The translations under genes were made by a program, and so were the position numbers. Shown here piece after piece: positions 28,116-36,329 of a stretch of 64,000 nucleotides of DNA; the stretch's first letter is position 1; each line of letters opens with the position of its first letter. Below the pieces are notes generated by a model, which saw only the letters and a list, made by a program, of their open reading frames with translations, was not told the DNA's origin and did not search any database. The DNA lies in the NCBI RefSeq assembly GCF_900111765.1, contig NZ_FOIB01000011.1:124001-188000 (forward strand), written 5' to 3'. Source of the DNA: Myxococcus fulvus (GTDB lineage Bacteria; Myxococcota; Myxococcia; Myxococcales; Myxococcaceae).

Positions 28116-28851
28116 ACGGGCCTCCAGGGCGGCGGGTGGCGAGCAGTCGCTGCATGGCCTCGTTGAACTCCAATCTCGCGTGATGCAGCCGGCTGCGGAC
28201 GGTGTTGGGCGAGCTTCCCACGGCCTCGGCGATTTCGTCCGGGCTCATTCCGCACAGCTCGTAGTACACGAAGACGATTCGCTTCTTCGGCTTGAGCCGC
28301 TCCAGCGCCAGCTCCACCAGCCGGGCCGCCTGCCTGCGCTGCGCCGCGGCCTCCGGGTCCTCGCCCGTCGACTCGCACTCCGGTGGCTCCGCGACCGAAT
28401 CCTCCGGCCTCCTGCGCTTCCACCGCAGATGCGACAGCGCCACGTTCGAGCACACCCGATAGAAGAACGTCCGGAAGCGCGACTCGCCCCGATAGCCCTT
28501 CACTGCCGTGAGCAGCCGCAGGTACGTCTCCTGGAGCAGGTCCTCCACGTCCACGCGGTTGCCCACCAGGTGGCGCAAGGTGCGCGCCGCGTCCACCTTC
28601 GTCATTTCATACAGACGCTCGAAGGCGGTGAGGTCCCCGTCCTGCAGCCGGCTCACGAGCAGCCGCAGCTGCGTCTCATCCGACGTGGGAGGTATGGCCG
28701 GACCCGGCCCAGGGCGTTCCTCGGGCGAGGCGGCGGTCGCCAGTGCCTGGGCATCACGGAAAATCACTGGACGCTCTCCCTCCGGGACCCGCCGCGAGGT
28801 TCCCCCTTGCAGGAGCGCCCCACCGTCCATGTGAAAGGTCCAGGTCAGCAC
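28102..28851 (-). CDS. ECF-type RNA polymerase sigma factor
   Basis: A 249-residue sigma-70 family protein. A 55-residue N-terminal extension is followed by region 2 (FERLYEMTKVDAARTLRHLV, then VEDLLQETYLRLL, then FRTFFYRVCSNVALSHLR) and region 4 (ERLKPKKRIVFVYYELCGMS, then EIAEAVGSSPNTVRSRLHHAR). GTG at 28851 has GGAGG four bases upstream; ATG at 28830 is the alternative. It is followed by, and overlaps, the anti-sigma gene. The divergent Cys-rich lipoprotein gene across an AT-rich palindrome may be a target of this sigma factor (inference). Confidence 0.9.
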   Translation of the reverse strand: MLTWTFHMDGGALLQGGTSRRVPEGERPVIFRDAQALATAASPEERPGPGPAIPPTSDETQLRLLVSRLQDGDLTAFERLYEMTKVDAARTLRHLVGNRVDVEDLLQETYLRLLTAVKGYRGESRFRTFFYRVCSNVALSHLRWKRRRPEDSVAEPPECESTGEDPEAAAQRRQAARLVELALERLKPKKRIVFVYYELCGMSPDEIAEAVGSSPNTVRSRLHHARLEFNEAMQRLLATRRPGGPYGSP

Positions 28852-28891
28852 ACTACCTCCGTGCCCCTGGGTCGCCGCGGCGGCGTGGGAC

Positions 28892-28912
28892 GATCAAAAA
28901 AGATTTTTGATC
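28892..28912. promoter_or_regulatory. AT-rich palindrome between the sigma gene and the Cys-rich lipoprotein gene
   Basis: A perfect inverted repeat GATCAAAAA / TTTTTGATC with a 3-base centre lies in the 151-base divergent intergenic region. It is strikingly AT-rich for this genome. Because it is upstream of both genes it is more likely an operator or promoter element than a terminator. Confidence 0.55.
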
Positions 28913-29002
28913 AGCCGTCAGCGCCCCGGAGTCCAACGCGGGTGAAACCGGACAACCCACCCGGTGGCCGGACCGGTTCCCCGTAGCTCGGAGTCCCCGC
29001 TC

Positions 29003-30181
29003 ATGAGGCACAACCCCCCGCGACGCCTGCTGGCGCCGCTGCTCGTGCTGTTCGCCTTCCTCCAAGGCTGCATCATCCACGAGCCCGACGACAGTTGGAT
29101 GGACGACGACGAGCTCTGCGAATGCTCCACCAACGCGGACTGTGATTCGGGTCAGCAGTGCATCGGCGGGTACTGTCGAGACGTCGGCTCCGGTAGCCAG
29201 CGGTGTTCCTCCTCGCTCGAGTGCCCGGGCACGCAGATCTGCCTCGACAACTTCTGTGCCCAGCCCTGTGTCCGCAACGGCGAGTGCCAGAGCGGCCGCT
29301 GCGAGGGCGGCTTCTGCACGCCTTCCTCCACGCCGCGCCCCGACGCGGGGAGCGATGGCGGGATTCCTCGTCCGGATGGCGGTCCGCGTCCCGACGGCGG
29401 CTCTCGCCCTGACGGCGGCATCGACGGAGGTCCCGCGCTGGACGCGGGCCCCGGCCCCGCGTGCTGGATGAACGCGGACTGCGGCGCGGGCAACTACTGC
29501 ATCAACAACCAGTGCGTGCGCGGCTGCTCGACGGACTCCAACTGTTCCGGCGACGAGGCGTGCATCTCCGGCGTGTGCCGCCCGCGGCCGCCGGACCCGA
29601 ACGCGTGCCGCTGGGCGTACGACTGCTCGGACGGCAAGGACTGCGTGGACGGCCAGTGCCGGGCGCAGTGCGAGTCCACCACGCAGTGCCCCGAGGACTA
29701 CTCGTGCCAGATCGGCTACTGCCTGCCCATTCCCCACGGCGGTGAGTGCCGCGCCAACTGCGACTGCCCCTCCGGCCAGGTCTGCTCCAACGGCCAGTGC
29801 CGCTCGCCGCAGCCGGAGCCGGGCCAGACGTGCATGGCCAACTGCGACTGCCCCTCCGGTCAGGTCTGCACCAGCGGCTACTGCCGTCCTCCGCAGCCTC
29901 CGCCTCCGCCTCCCGACGCGGGCCCGGGCACGTATTGCTCCGCCAACTGCGACTGCCCCTCCGGTCAGGTCTGCACCAACGGCACCTGCCGTGCGCCCAC
30001 GCCGCCGCCTCCCGACGCGGGCTCCAGCAACGTCTGCCGCGCCAACTGCGAGTGCCCGGAGAACCACACGTGCACCGACGGCGTGTGCAAGCCCGTCAAC
30101 CGCGGCAGCGGCAAGCCCTGCGTGGCCAACTGCGAGTGCCCCGCGGGCGAGCGCTGCGTCGAGAACGCGTGCTGGCTGTAG
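29003..30181 (+). CDS. Cys-rich repeat lipoprotein
   Basis: A 392-residue secreted lipoprotein (lipobox LQGC near residue 20). The mature protein is a chain of small disulfide-type modules. The last five repeat the pattern C-x-ANC-D/E-CPsGqvC-x-x-G-x-CR, and the earlier ones are of the type NADC-sGqqCiGgyCR. Gly/Asp/Pro/Arg-rich linkers (PDGG and PDAG repeats) separate them. Such Dickkopf/EGF-like Cys modules are frequent in myxobacterial surface proteins, and their function is unknown. GGAG lies about ten bases upstream of the ATG. The gene is divergent from the ECF sigma operon and convergent with the methyltransferase gene. Confidence 0.82.
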   Translation: MRHNPPRRLLAPLLVLFAFLQGCIIHEPDDSWMDDDELCECSTNADCDSGQQCIGGYCRDVGSGSQRCSSSLECPGTQICLDNFCAQPCVRNGECQSGRCEGGFCTPSSTPRPDAGSDGGIPRPDGGPRPDGGSRPDGGIDGGPALDAGPGPACWMNADCGAGNYCINNQCVRGCSTDSNCSGDEACISGVCRPRPPDPNACRWAYDCSDGKDCVDGQCRAQCESTTQCPEDYSCQIGYCLPIPHGGECRANCDCPSGQVCSNGQCRSPQPEPGQTCMANCDCPSGQVCTSGYCRPPQPPPPPPDAGPGTYCSANCDCPSGQVCTNGTCRAPTPPPPDAGSSNVCRANCECPENHTCTDGVCKPVNRGSGKPCVANCECPAGERCVENACWL

Positions 30182-30196
30182 TGGGGTGACGTCCCG

Positions 30197-30227
30197 GGTG
30201 GCGCCCTCGCTTCGTCAGGGCGCCACC
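30197..30227. terminator. Bidirectional hairpin between convergent genes
   Basis: GGTGGCGCCCT (30197-30207) pairs perfectly with AGGGCGCCACC (30217-30227). The hairpin includes the stop codon of the leftward methyltransferase and lies 15 bases after the lipoprotein stop. No long T-run on either side. Confidence 0.6.
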
Positions 30228-31150
30228 ATCCGCCAGCAGCGGTGGATGTCCTTGCGCTGGAAGTCCTCGGGGATGGAGCCGGGCGTGAGCTCCTCCACGG
30301 ACTTCCAGCCGCGCGTCGCCTTGGCGTCCAACTGGAAGCCGAGGAAGTTGTTGGAGAAGTAGAGGATGCCTCCGGGGGACAGCAGCGTCCGGAGCGCGTC
30401 CAGCATGCGCACGTGGTCGCGCTGCACGTTGAACGAGCCCGTCATCTTCTTCGAGGTGGAGAAGGAGGGCGGGTCGCAGACGATGAGGTCGTAGCGCTCG
30501 GAGCCTCGCGCCTGGGCCTCGACCCACGCCTTCGCATCCCCGCGGACCAGTTCGTGGCGCGCGTCCGCGAGGCCGTTGAGGTCCAGGTTGTCCTCGGCCC
30601 AGTCGAGGTACGTGTTGGACAGGTCCACCGTCACGGTGCTCGCGGCGCCGCCGGCCGCGGCGTAGACGGTGAACGCGCCCGTGTACGCGAAGAGGTTGAG
30701 GAAGCGTTTGCCCCGGACCTCCTCGCGCACGCGCTGGCGGGTGTCGCGATGGTCCATGAAGAGGCCCGTGTCCAGGTAGTCGCCCAGGTTGACCCAGAAC
30801 TTCAGGCCCCGCTCCTCGACGACGAGCCGCCCGCTGCCCTCGCCCACGCGGCCATACTGCGCGCGGCCCCACGGCTGGGGCGTGTGCGTCTTCACGAAGA
30901 CGCGCTCCGCGGGCGTCTCGAGCACCTGCGTCACCGCGGCGAGGACCTCCTCGCGCTGCGTCTCCGCGGTGCCGGACTTGAGGGCCTTGCGGCGCGGGTA
31001 CTCGGTGACGTGCACGCAGTCGCCGTAGATGTCCACCGCGTAGGGGTACTCGGGAATGTCCCGGTCATAGACGCGGAAGGCCGTCAGCCCCTGGGCACGG
31101 GCCCACCTGCGGAAGTGCTTCGAGCCCTTGCGCAGCCGGTTGGCGAACAT
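30215..31150 (-). CDS. Class I SAM-dependent rRNA methyltransferase (RlmK-like)
   Basis: A 311-residue methyltransferase resembling the C-terminal RlmK part of E. coli RlmKL, which makes m7G2069 in 23S rRNA. Landmarks are the start MFANRLRKGSKHFRRWAR, the substrate-binding region GLKFWVNLGDYLDTGLF, the SAM motif FLNLFAYTGAFTVYAA and the catalytic motif CDPPSFSTSKKM. ATG at 31150 has an excellent GGAGG five bases upstream and matches the family start. The in-frame ATG at 31216 would overlap the divergent udgX start codon by two bases and add 22 unconserved residues. The exact rRNA target is not proven. Confidence 0.85.
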   Translation of the reverse strand: MFANRLRKGSKHFRRWARAQGLTAFRVYDRDIPEYPYAVDIYGDCVHVTEYPRRKALKSGTAETQREEVLAAVTQVLETPAERVFVKTHTPQPWGRAQYGRVGEGSGRLVVEERGLKFWVNLGDYLDTGLFMDHRDTRQRVREEVRGKRFLNLFAYTGAFTVYAAAGGAASTVTVDLSNTYLDWAEDNLDLNGLADARHELVRGDAKAWVEAQARGSERYDLIVCDPPSFSTSKKMTGSFNVQRDHVRMLDALRTLLSPGGILYFSNNFLGFQLDAKATRGWKSVEELTPGSIPEDFQRKDIHRCWRMVAP

Positions 31151-31214
31151 GCCGGCCTCCGCCTGGGGTGCCGCGTCGTCGCCGCCGTTGCCGTGAATAC
31201 CTTGTGGGTCAGCC

Positions 31215-31913
31215 ATGCCCAAGCGTCCCTCCGTCCAGACCACCGCGGCCCCACTCATCCCTGAGTCTCCGACGTACGACAAGCTCCGAGAAGCCGCTTC
31301 GGGCTGTCAGGCGTGTTCCTTGTGGAAGACGGGCACGCAGACCGTGTTCGGCGAGCCCGTGGGGAGGCCCGGTCCAGGCCCCAGGGTGATGCTGGTGGGG
31401 GAGCAGCCGGGAGACCAGGAGGACCGCGAGGGCAGGCCCTTCGTGGGGCCGTCCGGCAGGCTGCTGGACGAGGCGCTGGAGGAGGCCGGCATCGACCGCT
31501 CGCAGGTGTACGTCACCAACACGGTGAAACACTTCAAGTGGACGGGGGACGGCAAGCGCCGCATCCACGCGAAGCCCAACACCACCGAGGTGCGCGCGTG
31601 CCTGCCGTGGCTCGAGGCGGAGATACAGGTGTTCCGCCCGGACATCCTCGTGTGCCTGGGGGCCACCGCGGCGCAGGCGCTGCTCGGCAAGGACTTCCGC
31701 GTGACGCAGCAGCGGGGGCAGCCGATTCCCTCCGCGTGGGCGCCCGTCGTCGTGGCCACGGTGCACCCGTCGTCCATCCTGCGCGCGCCGGACCCGGAGG
31801 CCCGGGAGCGGCAGCGCGAGGCGTTCGTGGAGGACCTGCGCGCCGTCGCGCGGCTCATCCGCGCGGCGTCGTCGGACAGGGCAGGGGAGGACGCGCACGC
31901 GCCGATGGGATGA
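31215..31913 (+). CDS. udgX: UdgX-family uracil-DNA glycosylase/crosslinking protein
   Basis: A 232-residue family 4-like UDG with the hallmarks of UdgX. It has GEQPGDQED (from residue 62) instead of the usual GEAPG. It also has the KRRIH insertion at residues 114-118; in Mycobacterium UdgX the His of this loop bonds covalently to the sugar after uracil removal. Four Cys residues (31, 34, 129, 147) are placed for a 4Fe-4S cluster. The ATG at 31215 shares two bases with an alternative start of the divergent methyltransferase and has no clear ribosome binding site, so a leaderless mRNA is possible. Known UdgX proteins resist uracil-containing DNA by forming a protein-DNA adduct. Confidence 0.9.
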   Translation: MPKRPSVQTTAAPLIPESPTYDKLREAASGCQACSLWKTGTQTVFGEPVGRPGPGPRVMLVGEQPGDQEDREGRPFVGPSGRLLDEALEEAGIDRSQVYVTNTVKHFKWTGDGKRRIHAKPNTTEVRACLPWLEAEIQVFRPDILVCLGATAAQALLGKDFRVTQQRGQPIPSAWAPVVVATVHPSSILRAPDPEARERQREAFVEDLRAVARLIRAASSDRAGEDAHAPMG

Positions 31914-31924
31914 CGGGGTGTCAG

Positions 31925-32023
31925 CGCGCGGAGAAGACCCTGCGCCTGCGCACCGAGGAGGGCTCTGCCATCACCACCGTCGAAGAACGTCCCCGGAGCG
32001 CGAAAGGGGCGTCCACGCGCTGA
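31925..32023 (+). pseudogene. Degenerate copy of the 5' end of the downstream enoyl-CoA hydratase gene
   Basis: This stretch parallels 32044-32140, the leader and first codons of the hydratase. The same blocks occur in the same order: GCGGAGAAGAC, TGCGCACCGAG and CATCACCACCGTC. In translation LRTEEGSAITTVEERP mirrors VRTEKNGPITTVVLHRP. It ends at an in-frame TGA (32021-32023) and lacks the rest of the gene. It is best explained as the remnant of a tandem partial duplication. Confidence 0.7.
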
Positions 32024-32064
32024 TGTGATTGCAGCGGGTCCGCGAGCGGAGAAGACTCCGCGCC

Positions 32065-32826
32065 ATGAGCGTGCGCACCGAGAAGAACGGCCCCATCACC
32101 ACCGTCGTCCTCCACCGTCCCGAGGTGCGCAACGCCGTGGACGGTGCCACCGCGCAGCTCCTCGCGGACGCCTTCCGCGCGTTCGACACGGACACGGAGT
32201 CGCGAGTCGGCGTCCTCTACGGCGACGGAGGCACCTTCTGCGCGGGCGCGGACCTCAAGGCTGTCTCGGAAGGCCGCATGCCGCGCCTCCAGATGGACGG
32301 CGATGGCCCCATGGGCCCCTCGCGCATGGTGCTGAGCAAGCCCGTCATCGCGGCCATCAGCGGCCACGCCGTCGCCGGAGGTCTGGAACTCGCGCTGTGG
32401 TGTGACCTGCGTGTCGTCGAGGAGGACGCGGTGCTCGGCGTCTTCTGCCGGCGCTGGGGCGTGCCGCTCATCGACGGAGGCACCGTGCGCCTGCCCCGGC
32501 TCATCGGGTTGTCCCGGGCCCTGGACCTCATCCTCACCGGCCGCCCCGTGTCCGCCCAGGAGGCGCTGGGCATGGGACTGGTCAACCGCGTCGTCCCCAA
32601 GGGCCAGGCCCGTGAGGCCGCGGAGGCGCTCGCCCGGGAGGTGGCCGTCTTCCCCCAGGCCTGCATGAACGCGGACCGCGCCTCGGCCTACGCCCAGGGG
32701 GGCCTCAGCCAGGAAGAAGCACTGCGTCAGGAGTTCATCCGGGGCGTCAAGGTGCTGGAGTCCGAGTCCGTCCCGGGGGCCACGCGCTTCGCCCAGGGGG
32801 CCGGGCGGCACGGGAAGTTCGAGTAA
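32065..32826 (+). CDS. Enoyl-CoA hydratase/isomerase family protein (crotonase fold)
   Basis: A 253-residue crotonase-fold protein. The fold signatures are VVLHRPEVRNAVDG, the oxyanion-hole region GTFCAGADLKAVSEG and the second one ISGHAVAGGLELALWCDLRV. The FCRRWGVPLIDGGTVRLPRLIG stretch, read in two parts, matches many actinobacterial and myxobacterial paralogs. The substrate cannot be told from sequence. ATG at 32065 is the family-typical start. A broken duplicate of its 5' end precedes it. It ends 49 bases before the next gene. Confidence 0.88.
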   Translation: MSVRTEKNGPITTVVLHRPEVRNAVDGATAQLLADAFRAFDTDTESRVGVLYGDGGTFCAGADLKAVSEGRMPRLQMDGDGPMGPSRMVLSKPVIAAISGHAVAGGLELALWCDLRVVEEDAVLGVFCRRWGVPLIDGGTVRLPRLIGLSRALDLILTGRPVSAQEALGMGLVNRVVPKGQAREAAEALAREVAVFPQACMNADRASAYAQGGLSQEEALRQEFIRGVKVLESESVPGATRFAQGAGRHGKFE

Positions 32827-32875
32827 TGCGGAGGTGCTGATGCGCGGCCCGGGGGCCTGTGTTAGTCCCCCCGCC

Positions 32876-34021
32876 ATGCGCTTCGACACCCTCGCCATTC
32901 ATGCCGGCCAGGAGCCGGACCCCACGACGGGCGCCATCATGACCCCCGTCTACCTGACCTCCACCTACGTCCAGGACGGGCCGGGGGAACACAAGGGCTA
33001 CGAGTACAGCCGTACGCAGAACCCCACCCGCAAGGCGCTCCAGGACTGTCTGGCCGCGCTCGAGGGCGCGAAGTACGGCGCCGCCTTCGCCTCCGGCCTC
33101 GCGGGCACCGACATGCTGATGCACATGTTGGATCACGGTGACCACGTCATCGTCTCCGACGACGTGTACGGCGGCACCTTCCGCCTGTTCGACAAGGTCT
33201 ACAAGCGCTGCGGCTTGAACTTCTCCTTCGTCGACCTGTCCCAGCCGGGCGCCTTCGAGAAGGCCATTACGCCGAAGACGAAGATGGTGTGGGTGGAGAC
33301 GCCCACCAACCCGATGCTCAAGCTCATCGACCTGGCCGCCATCGCCCAGGTCGCCAAGAAGCACAACATCCTCGCCGTCGCCGACAACACGTTCATGACG
33401 CCGTACTTCCAGCGCCCGCTGGACCTCGGCTTCGACGTGGTGGCGCACTCCACCACCAAGTACCTCAACGGCCACAGCGACGTGGTGGGCGGCTTCGTCT
33501 GCACCAGCCGAGATGACGTCGCCGAGCGGATGTACTTCCTCCAGAACGCGGTGGGCGGCGTGTCCGGCGCGTTCGACAGCTTCCTCGTGCTGCGCGGCGT
33601 GAAGACGCTCCACGTCCGCATGGACCGCCACGCGCACAACGCGATGAAGGTCGCCCAGTACCTGGCCACGCACCCGAAGGTGAAGAAGGTGACGTACCCG
33701 GGCCTGGAGACGCACCCGCAGCACGCGCTCGCCAAGCAGCAGATGACGGGCTTCGGCGGCATGCTGACGTTCGACATCCACGGCGGCCTGGAGTCGGCGC
33801 GCACCTTCCTCAAGACGGTGAAGGTCTTCGCCTGCGCGGAGTCGCTCGGCGGCGTCGAGTCCCTCATCGAGCACCCGGCCATCATGACCCACGCCTCCGT
33901 GCCCAAGGAGACGCGCGAGAAGCTCGGCATCGCCGACGGCTTCATCCGTCTGTCCGTGGGCATCGAGGACTCGCGGGACCTCATCGATGACCTGGCCCAG
34001 GCGCTCGACGCGGCGAAGTAG
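32876..34021 (+). CDS. Cystathionine gamma-synthase/gamma-lyase family PLP enzyme
   Basis: A 381-residue Cys/Met metabolism PLP enzyme. It begins FDTLAIHAGQEPDPTTGAI, has YEYSRTQNPTR, and carries the PLP lysine Lys195 in HSTTKYLNGHSD. It ends with SLGGVESLIEHPAIMTHAS and IRLSVGIED, all typical of the gamma-family. Synthase and lyase cannot be separated by eye. A cystathionine beta-synthase is encoded at 48209-49576, so a reverse transsulfuration route (homocysteine to cysteine) is plausible and would favour the lyase activity. ATG at 32876 is preferred over 32834 because it starts the conserved fold. Confidence 0.92.
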   Translation: MRFDTLAIHAGQEPDPTTGAIMTPVYLTSTYVQDGPGEHKGYEYSRTQNPTRKALQDCLAALEGAKYGAAFASGLAGTDMLMHMLDHGDHVIVSDDVYGGTFRLFDKVYKRCGLNFSFVDLSQPGAFEKAITPKTKMVWVETPTNPMLKLIDLAAIAQVAKKHNILAVADNTFMTPYFQRPLDLGFDVVAHSTTKYLNGHSDVVGGFVCTSRDDVAERMYFLQNAVGGVSGAFDSFLVLRGVKTLHVRMDRHAHNAMKVAQYLATHPKVKKVTYPGLETHPQHALAKQQMTGFGGMLTFDIHGGLESARTFLKTVKVFACAESLGGVESLIEHPAIMTHASVPKETREKLGIADGFIRLSVGIEDSRDLIDDLAQALDAAK

Positions 34022-34052
34022 CCCGCGCCTCCACCTGGCGGGCCGCTGACCC

Positions 34053-34097
34053 AGGGCCTCCTTGCTCCCTCTGCTCGGGACGCATGGAGGCCCTTCG
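34053..34097 (+). terminator. Hairpin after the PLP enzyme gene
   Basis: AGGGCCTCC (34053-34061) pairs with GGAGGCCCT (34086-34094) across a 24-base loop, followed by TCG. Plausible but not strong. Confidence 0.45.
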
Positions 34098-34210
34098 TCT
34101 GTGCGCGCCCTGACGGCCGTGGCTCGCGCTCGGCTGCCCAGCCGCCTGGGAAGATGCGCGACTGTCGGGTATCGGAATGTTCAGCGGTGCGGGTCGATTG
34201 GGGGCCGACC

Positions 34211-36079
34211 ATGAGCAACCGACCGATTCTCTCCGCTTGCCTGCTGGGCGTGCTGTGTTCGGCCGTCTCCGGCTGTGACGAGCCCCTCTCTTCTCCCGAC
34301 AAGTCCGCCCCCGTCGAGACGCCCGCTCCTGAGGCCTCCGATGTCTCCGGCACTCCGCTGAGCGCGCCTGACTGCCGCATCCTCACCACGCAGCTCGCGA
34401 CGGCGAGTGGCGATGACGGCGAGGGCAGCGTCGCCGCGAACTCGCAGGACGATGATGTGTCGACGCGCTGGAGCGGGCCGGGCGTGGGCGCGTTCCTGAA
34501 CCTGGACCTGGGCTCGTCGCAGTCCGTGGCGGGCGTCACCGTGGCGTGGCACCGCGGCAACGAGCGACAGAACCGCTTCGTCCTCTCCACGTCCGTGGAC
34601 GGCGTGAGCTTCACCCAGGCGCTCGCGGGGGACAGCGCGCTGAACACGCAGGCGCAGACGTATGCGTTCAGCCCGCGTCAGGCGCGCTACGTGCGCATCA
34701 CGGTGAATGGGAACACGGTGAACGACTGGGCCTCCATCACCGAGGCGCGCGCGTGTGGTGAGCGCACGGTGCCGCCCGCGCCCACGGCGGACTCGGGGCC
34801 CGTGCTGCCTCGCCTGCCATATCTCCAGAGCGTGGGGCCCACGAGCGCCATCATCGCGTTCCGCTCGGGCGTGTCGTGTACGCCCTTCGTGCGCTTCGGT
34901 GATGGCTCGCTGCTGGCGCGCACGGCGACGGCCACCGTCGCGGGCTGGCGTCACGCGGTGAAGCTGGAGGGGCTGCAGCCGGGACAGTCCTACGGCTACA
35001 GCGTGGAGGCGTGTGGCTCCGTCACGGGGCTGCGGACGTTCCGCACGGCGTCGGCTCCAGGGACGCCGCGCGTGCGCTTCACGACGATGGGGGACTTCGG
35101 CACGGGCGGCTCCGCGCAGTCGAAGGTGATGGCGGTGATGAACAAGCCCGAGTGGCGCGGGGAGTTCCTCGTCGCGCTGGGGGACAACGCCTACGCGTCC
35201 GGTACGGACCAGGAGTTCCAGGACCGGATGTTCAAGCCCATGGCGGCGCTGCTGCGCGAGGTGCCGGTGTTCCCCGTGCTGGGCAATCACGAGTACGTGA
35301 CGAACCAGGGCCAGCCCTACCTCGACAACTTCTACCTGCCGGCGAACAACCCCGCGAAGAGCGAGCGCTACTACTCGTTCGACTGGGGCAACGTGCACTT
35401 CGTGGCGCTCGACTCCAACTGCGCCATCGGCATGGCGTCCTCGGACCGGTGCTCGGCGTCCGCGCAGCAGGCGTGGGCCGAGCAGGACCTGGCGGCGAGC
35501 AAGTCGCCCTGGAAGGTCGTCTTCTTCCACCACCCGGCCTGGTCCAGTGGCGAGCACGGCTCCCAGCTCACCGTGCGCCGCGCCTACGCGCCGATGTTCG
35601 AGAAGTACGGCGTGGACCTGGTGCTCACGGGGCATGACCACAACTACGAGCGCAGCAAGCCGATGAAGGGCGACGCGGTGGCGCCGTCGGGCACGCGCGG
35701 AATCCCCTACGTCGTGGTCGGCAGCGGCGGCGCGACGCTGCGCTCCTTCCCGAGCAGCCAGCCCTCGTGGACGGCGCTGCGCGACAACCAGGTTTACGGC
35801 TTCATGGATGTCATCGTGGATGGCGGCACGCTGACGGCGCGGCTCATCACCTCCACGGGCACCGTGCGCGACACCCTCACGCTCACGAAGACGCTGCCGA
35901 CGACGTGGACGACGTCGATGAAGCTGGAAGCGCTGGAGACGGTGCCCGGTCCCGTCGACGACCCGGCCCGCATGCCGGAGAGCCTGCGGGCCCGGCCTCC
36001 GCTGCCTCCCGCGGACCGGCTGGATGACGTGGCCGATGCGCCCGAGCCGCCCGTGCGGAGTGCGGCGGAGGTCCCGTAG
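34211..36079 (+). CDS. Discoidin-domain purple acid phosphatase-like lipoprotein
   Basis: A 622-residue lipoprotein (lipobox VSGC near residue 21). Residues about 55-185 form an F5/8 type C (discoidin) carbohydrate-binding domain with STRWSGPGVGAFLNLDLG and ARYVRITVNG. A fibronectin-like PAP N-terminal domain follows (RLPYLQSVGPTSAIIAFRSG). Then comes a metallophosphoesterase domain with the metal motifs MGDFG, LGDNAYASG, LGNHEY, FFHHPAW and TGHDHNYER. This order is that of secreted purple acid phosphatases with an added sugar-binding module. The last 50 residues are Pro/Arg-rich. It probably hydrolyses phosphate esters at the cell surface. Confidence 0.87.
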   Translation: MSNRPILSACLLGVLCSAVSGCDEPLSSPDKSAPVETPAPEASDVSGTPLSAPDCRILTTQLATASGDDGEGSVAANSQDDDVSTRWSGPGVGAFLNLDLGSSQSVAGVTVAWHRGNERQNRFVLSTSVDGVSFTQALAGDSALNTQAQTYAFSPRQARYVRITVNGNTVNDWASITEARACGERTVPPAPTADSGPVLPRLPYLQSVGPTSAIIAFRSGVSCTPFVRFGDGSLLARTATATVAGWRHAVKLEGLQPGQSYGYSVEACGSVTGLRTFRTASAPGTPRVRFTTMGDFGTGGSAQSKVMAVMNKPEWRGEFLVALGDNAYASGTDQEFQDRMFKPMAALLREVPVFPVLGNHEYVTNQGQPYLDNFYLPANNPAKSERYYSFDWGNVHFVALDSNCAIGMASSDRCSASAQQAWAEQDLAASKSPWKVVFFHHPAWSSGEHGSQLTVRRAYAPMFEKYGVDLVLTGHDHNYERSKPMKGDAVAPSGTRGIPYVVVGSGGATLRSFPSSQPSWTALRDNQVYGFMDVIVDGGTLTARLITSTGTVRDTLTLTKTLPTTWTTSMKLEALETVPGPVDDPARMPESLRARPPLPPADRLDDVADAPEPPVRSAAEVP

Positions 36080-36329
36080 CGCGCGCGTCGCTCATCCGGC
36101 GTGATGCCACGACGCTCGGAAGTCCTGCGTGGAGCGAGGTCGCGACCTGTATCGCGGCATCGACGACCCTGGTCCGCAAGCGGCTTCAGGGCGCCGTGGT
36201 GTCCTCGCGTGTGTCCGGCGCACCTCCTCGCCCGCGGTGACGAAGCGGGCGGGGGCTGTCGGCGCTTCAGCCCACCTCGAAGCGCCGTACTCCCGTTACG
36301 GCGGACCGTGCGCCGTGGCCTGCCTCCCG

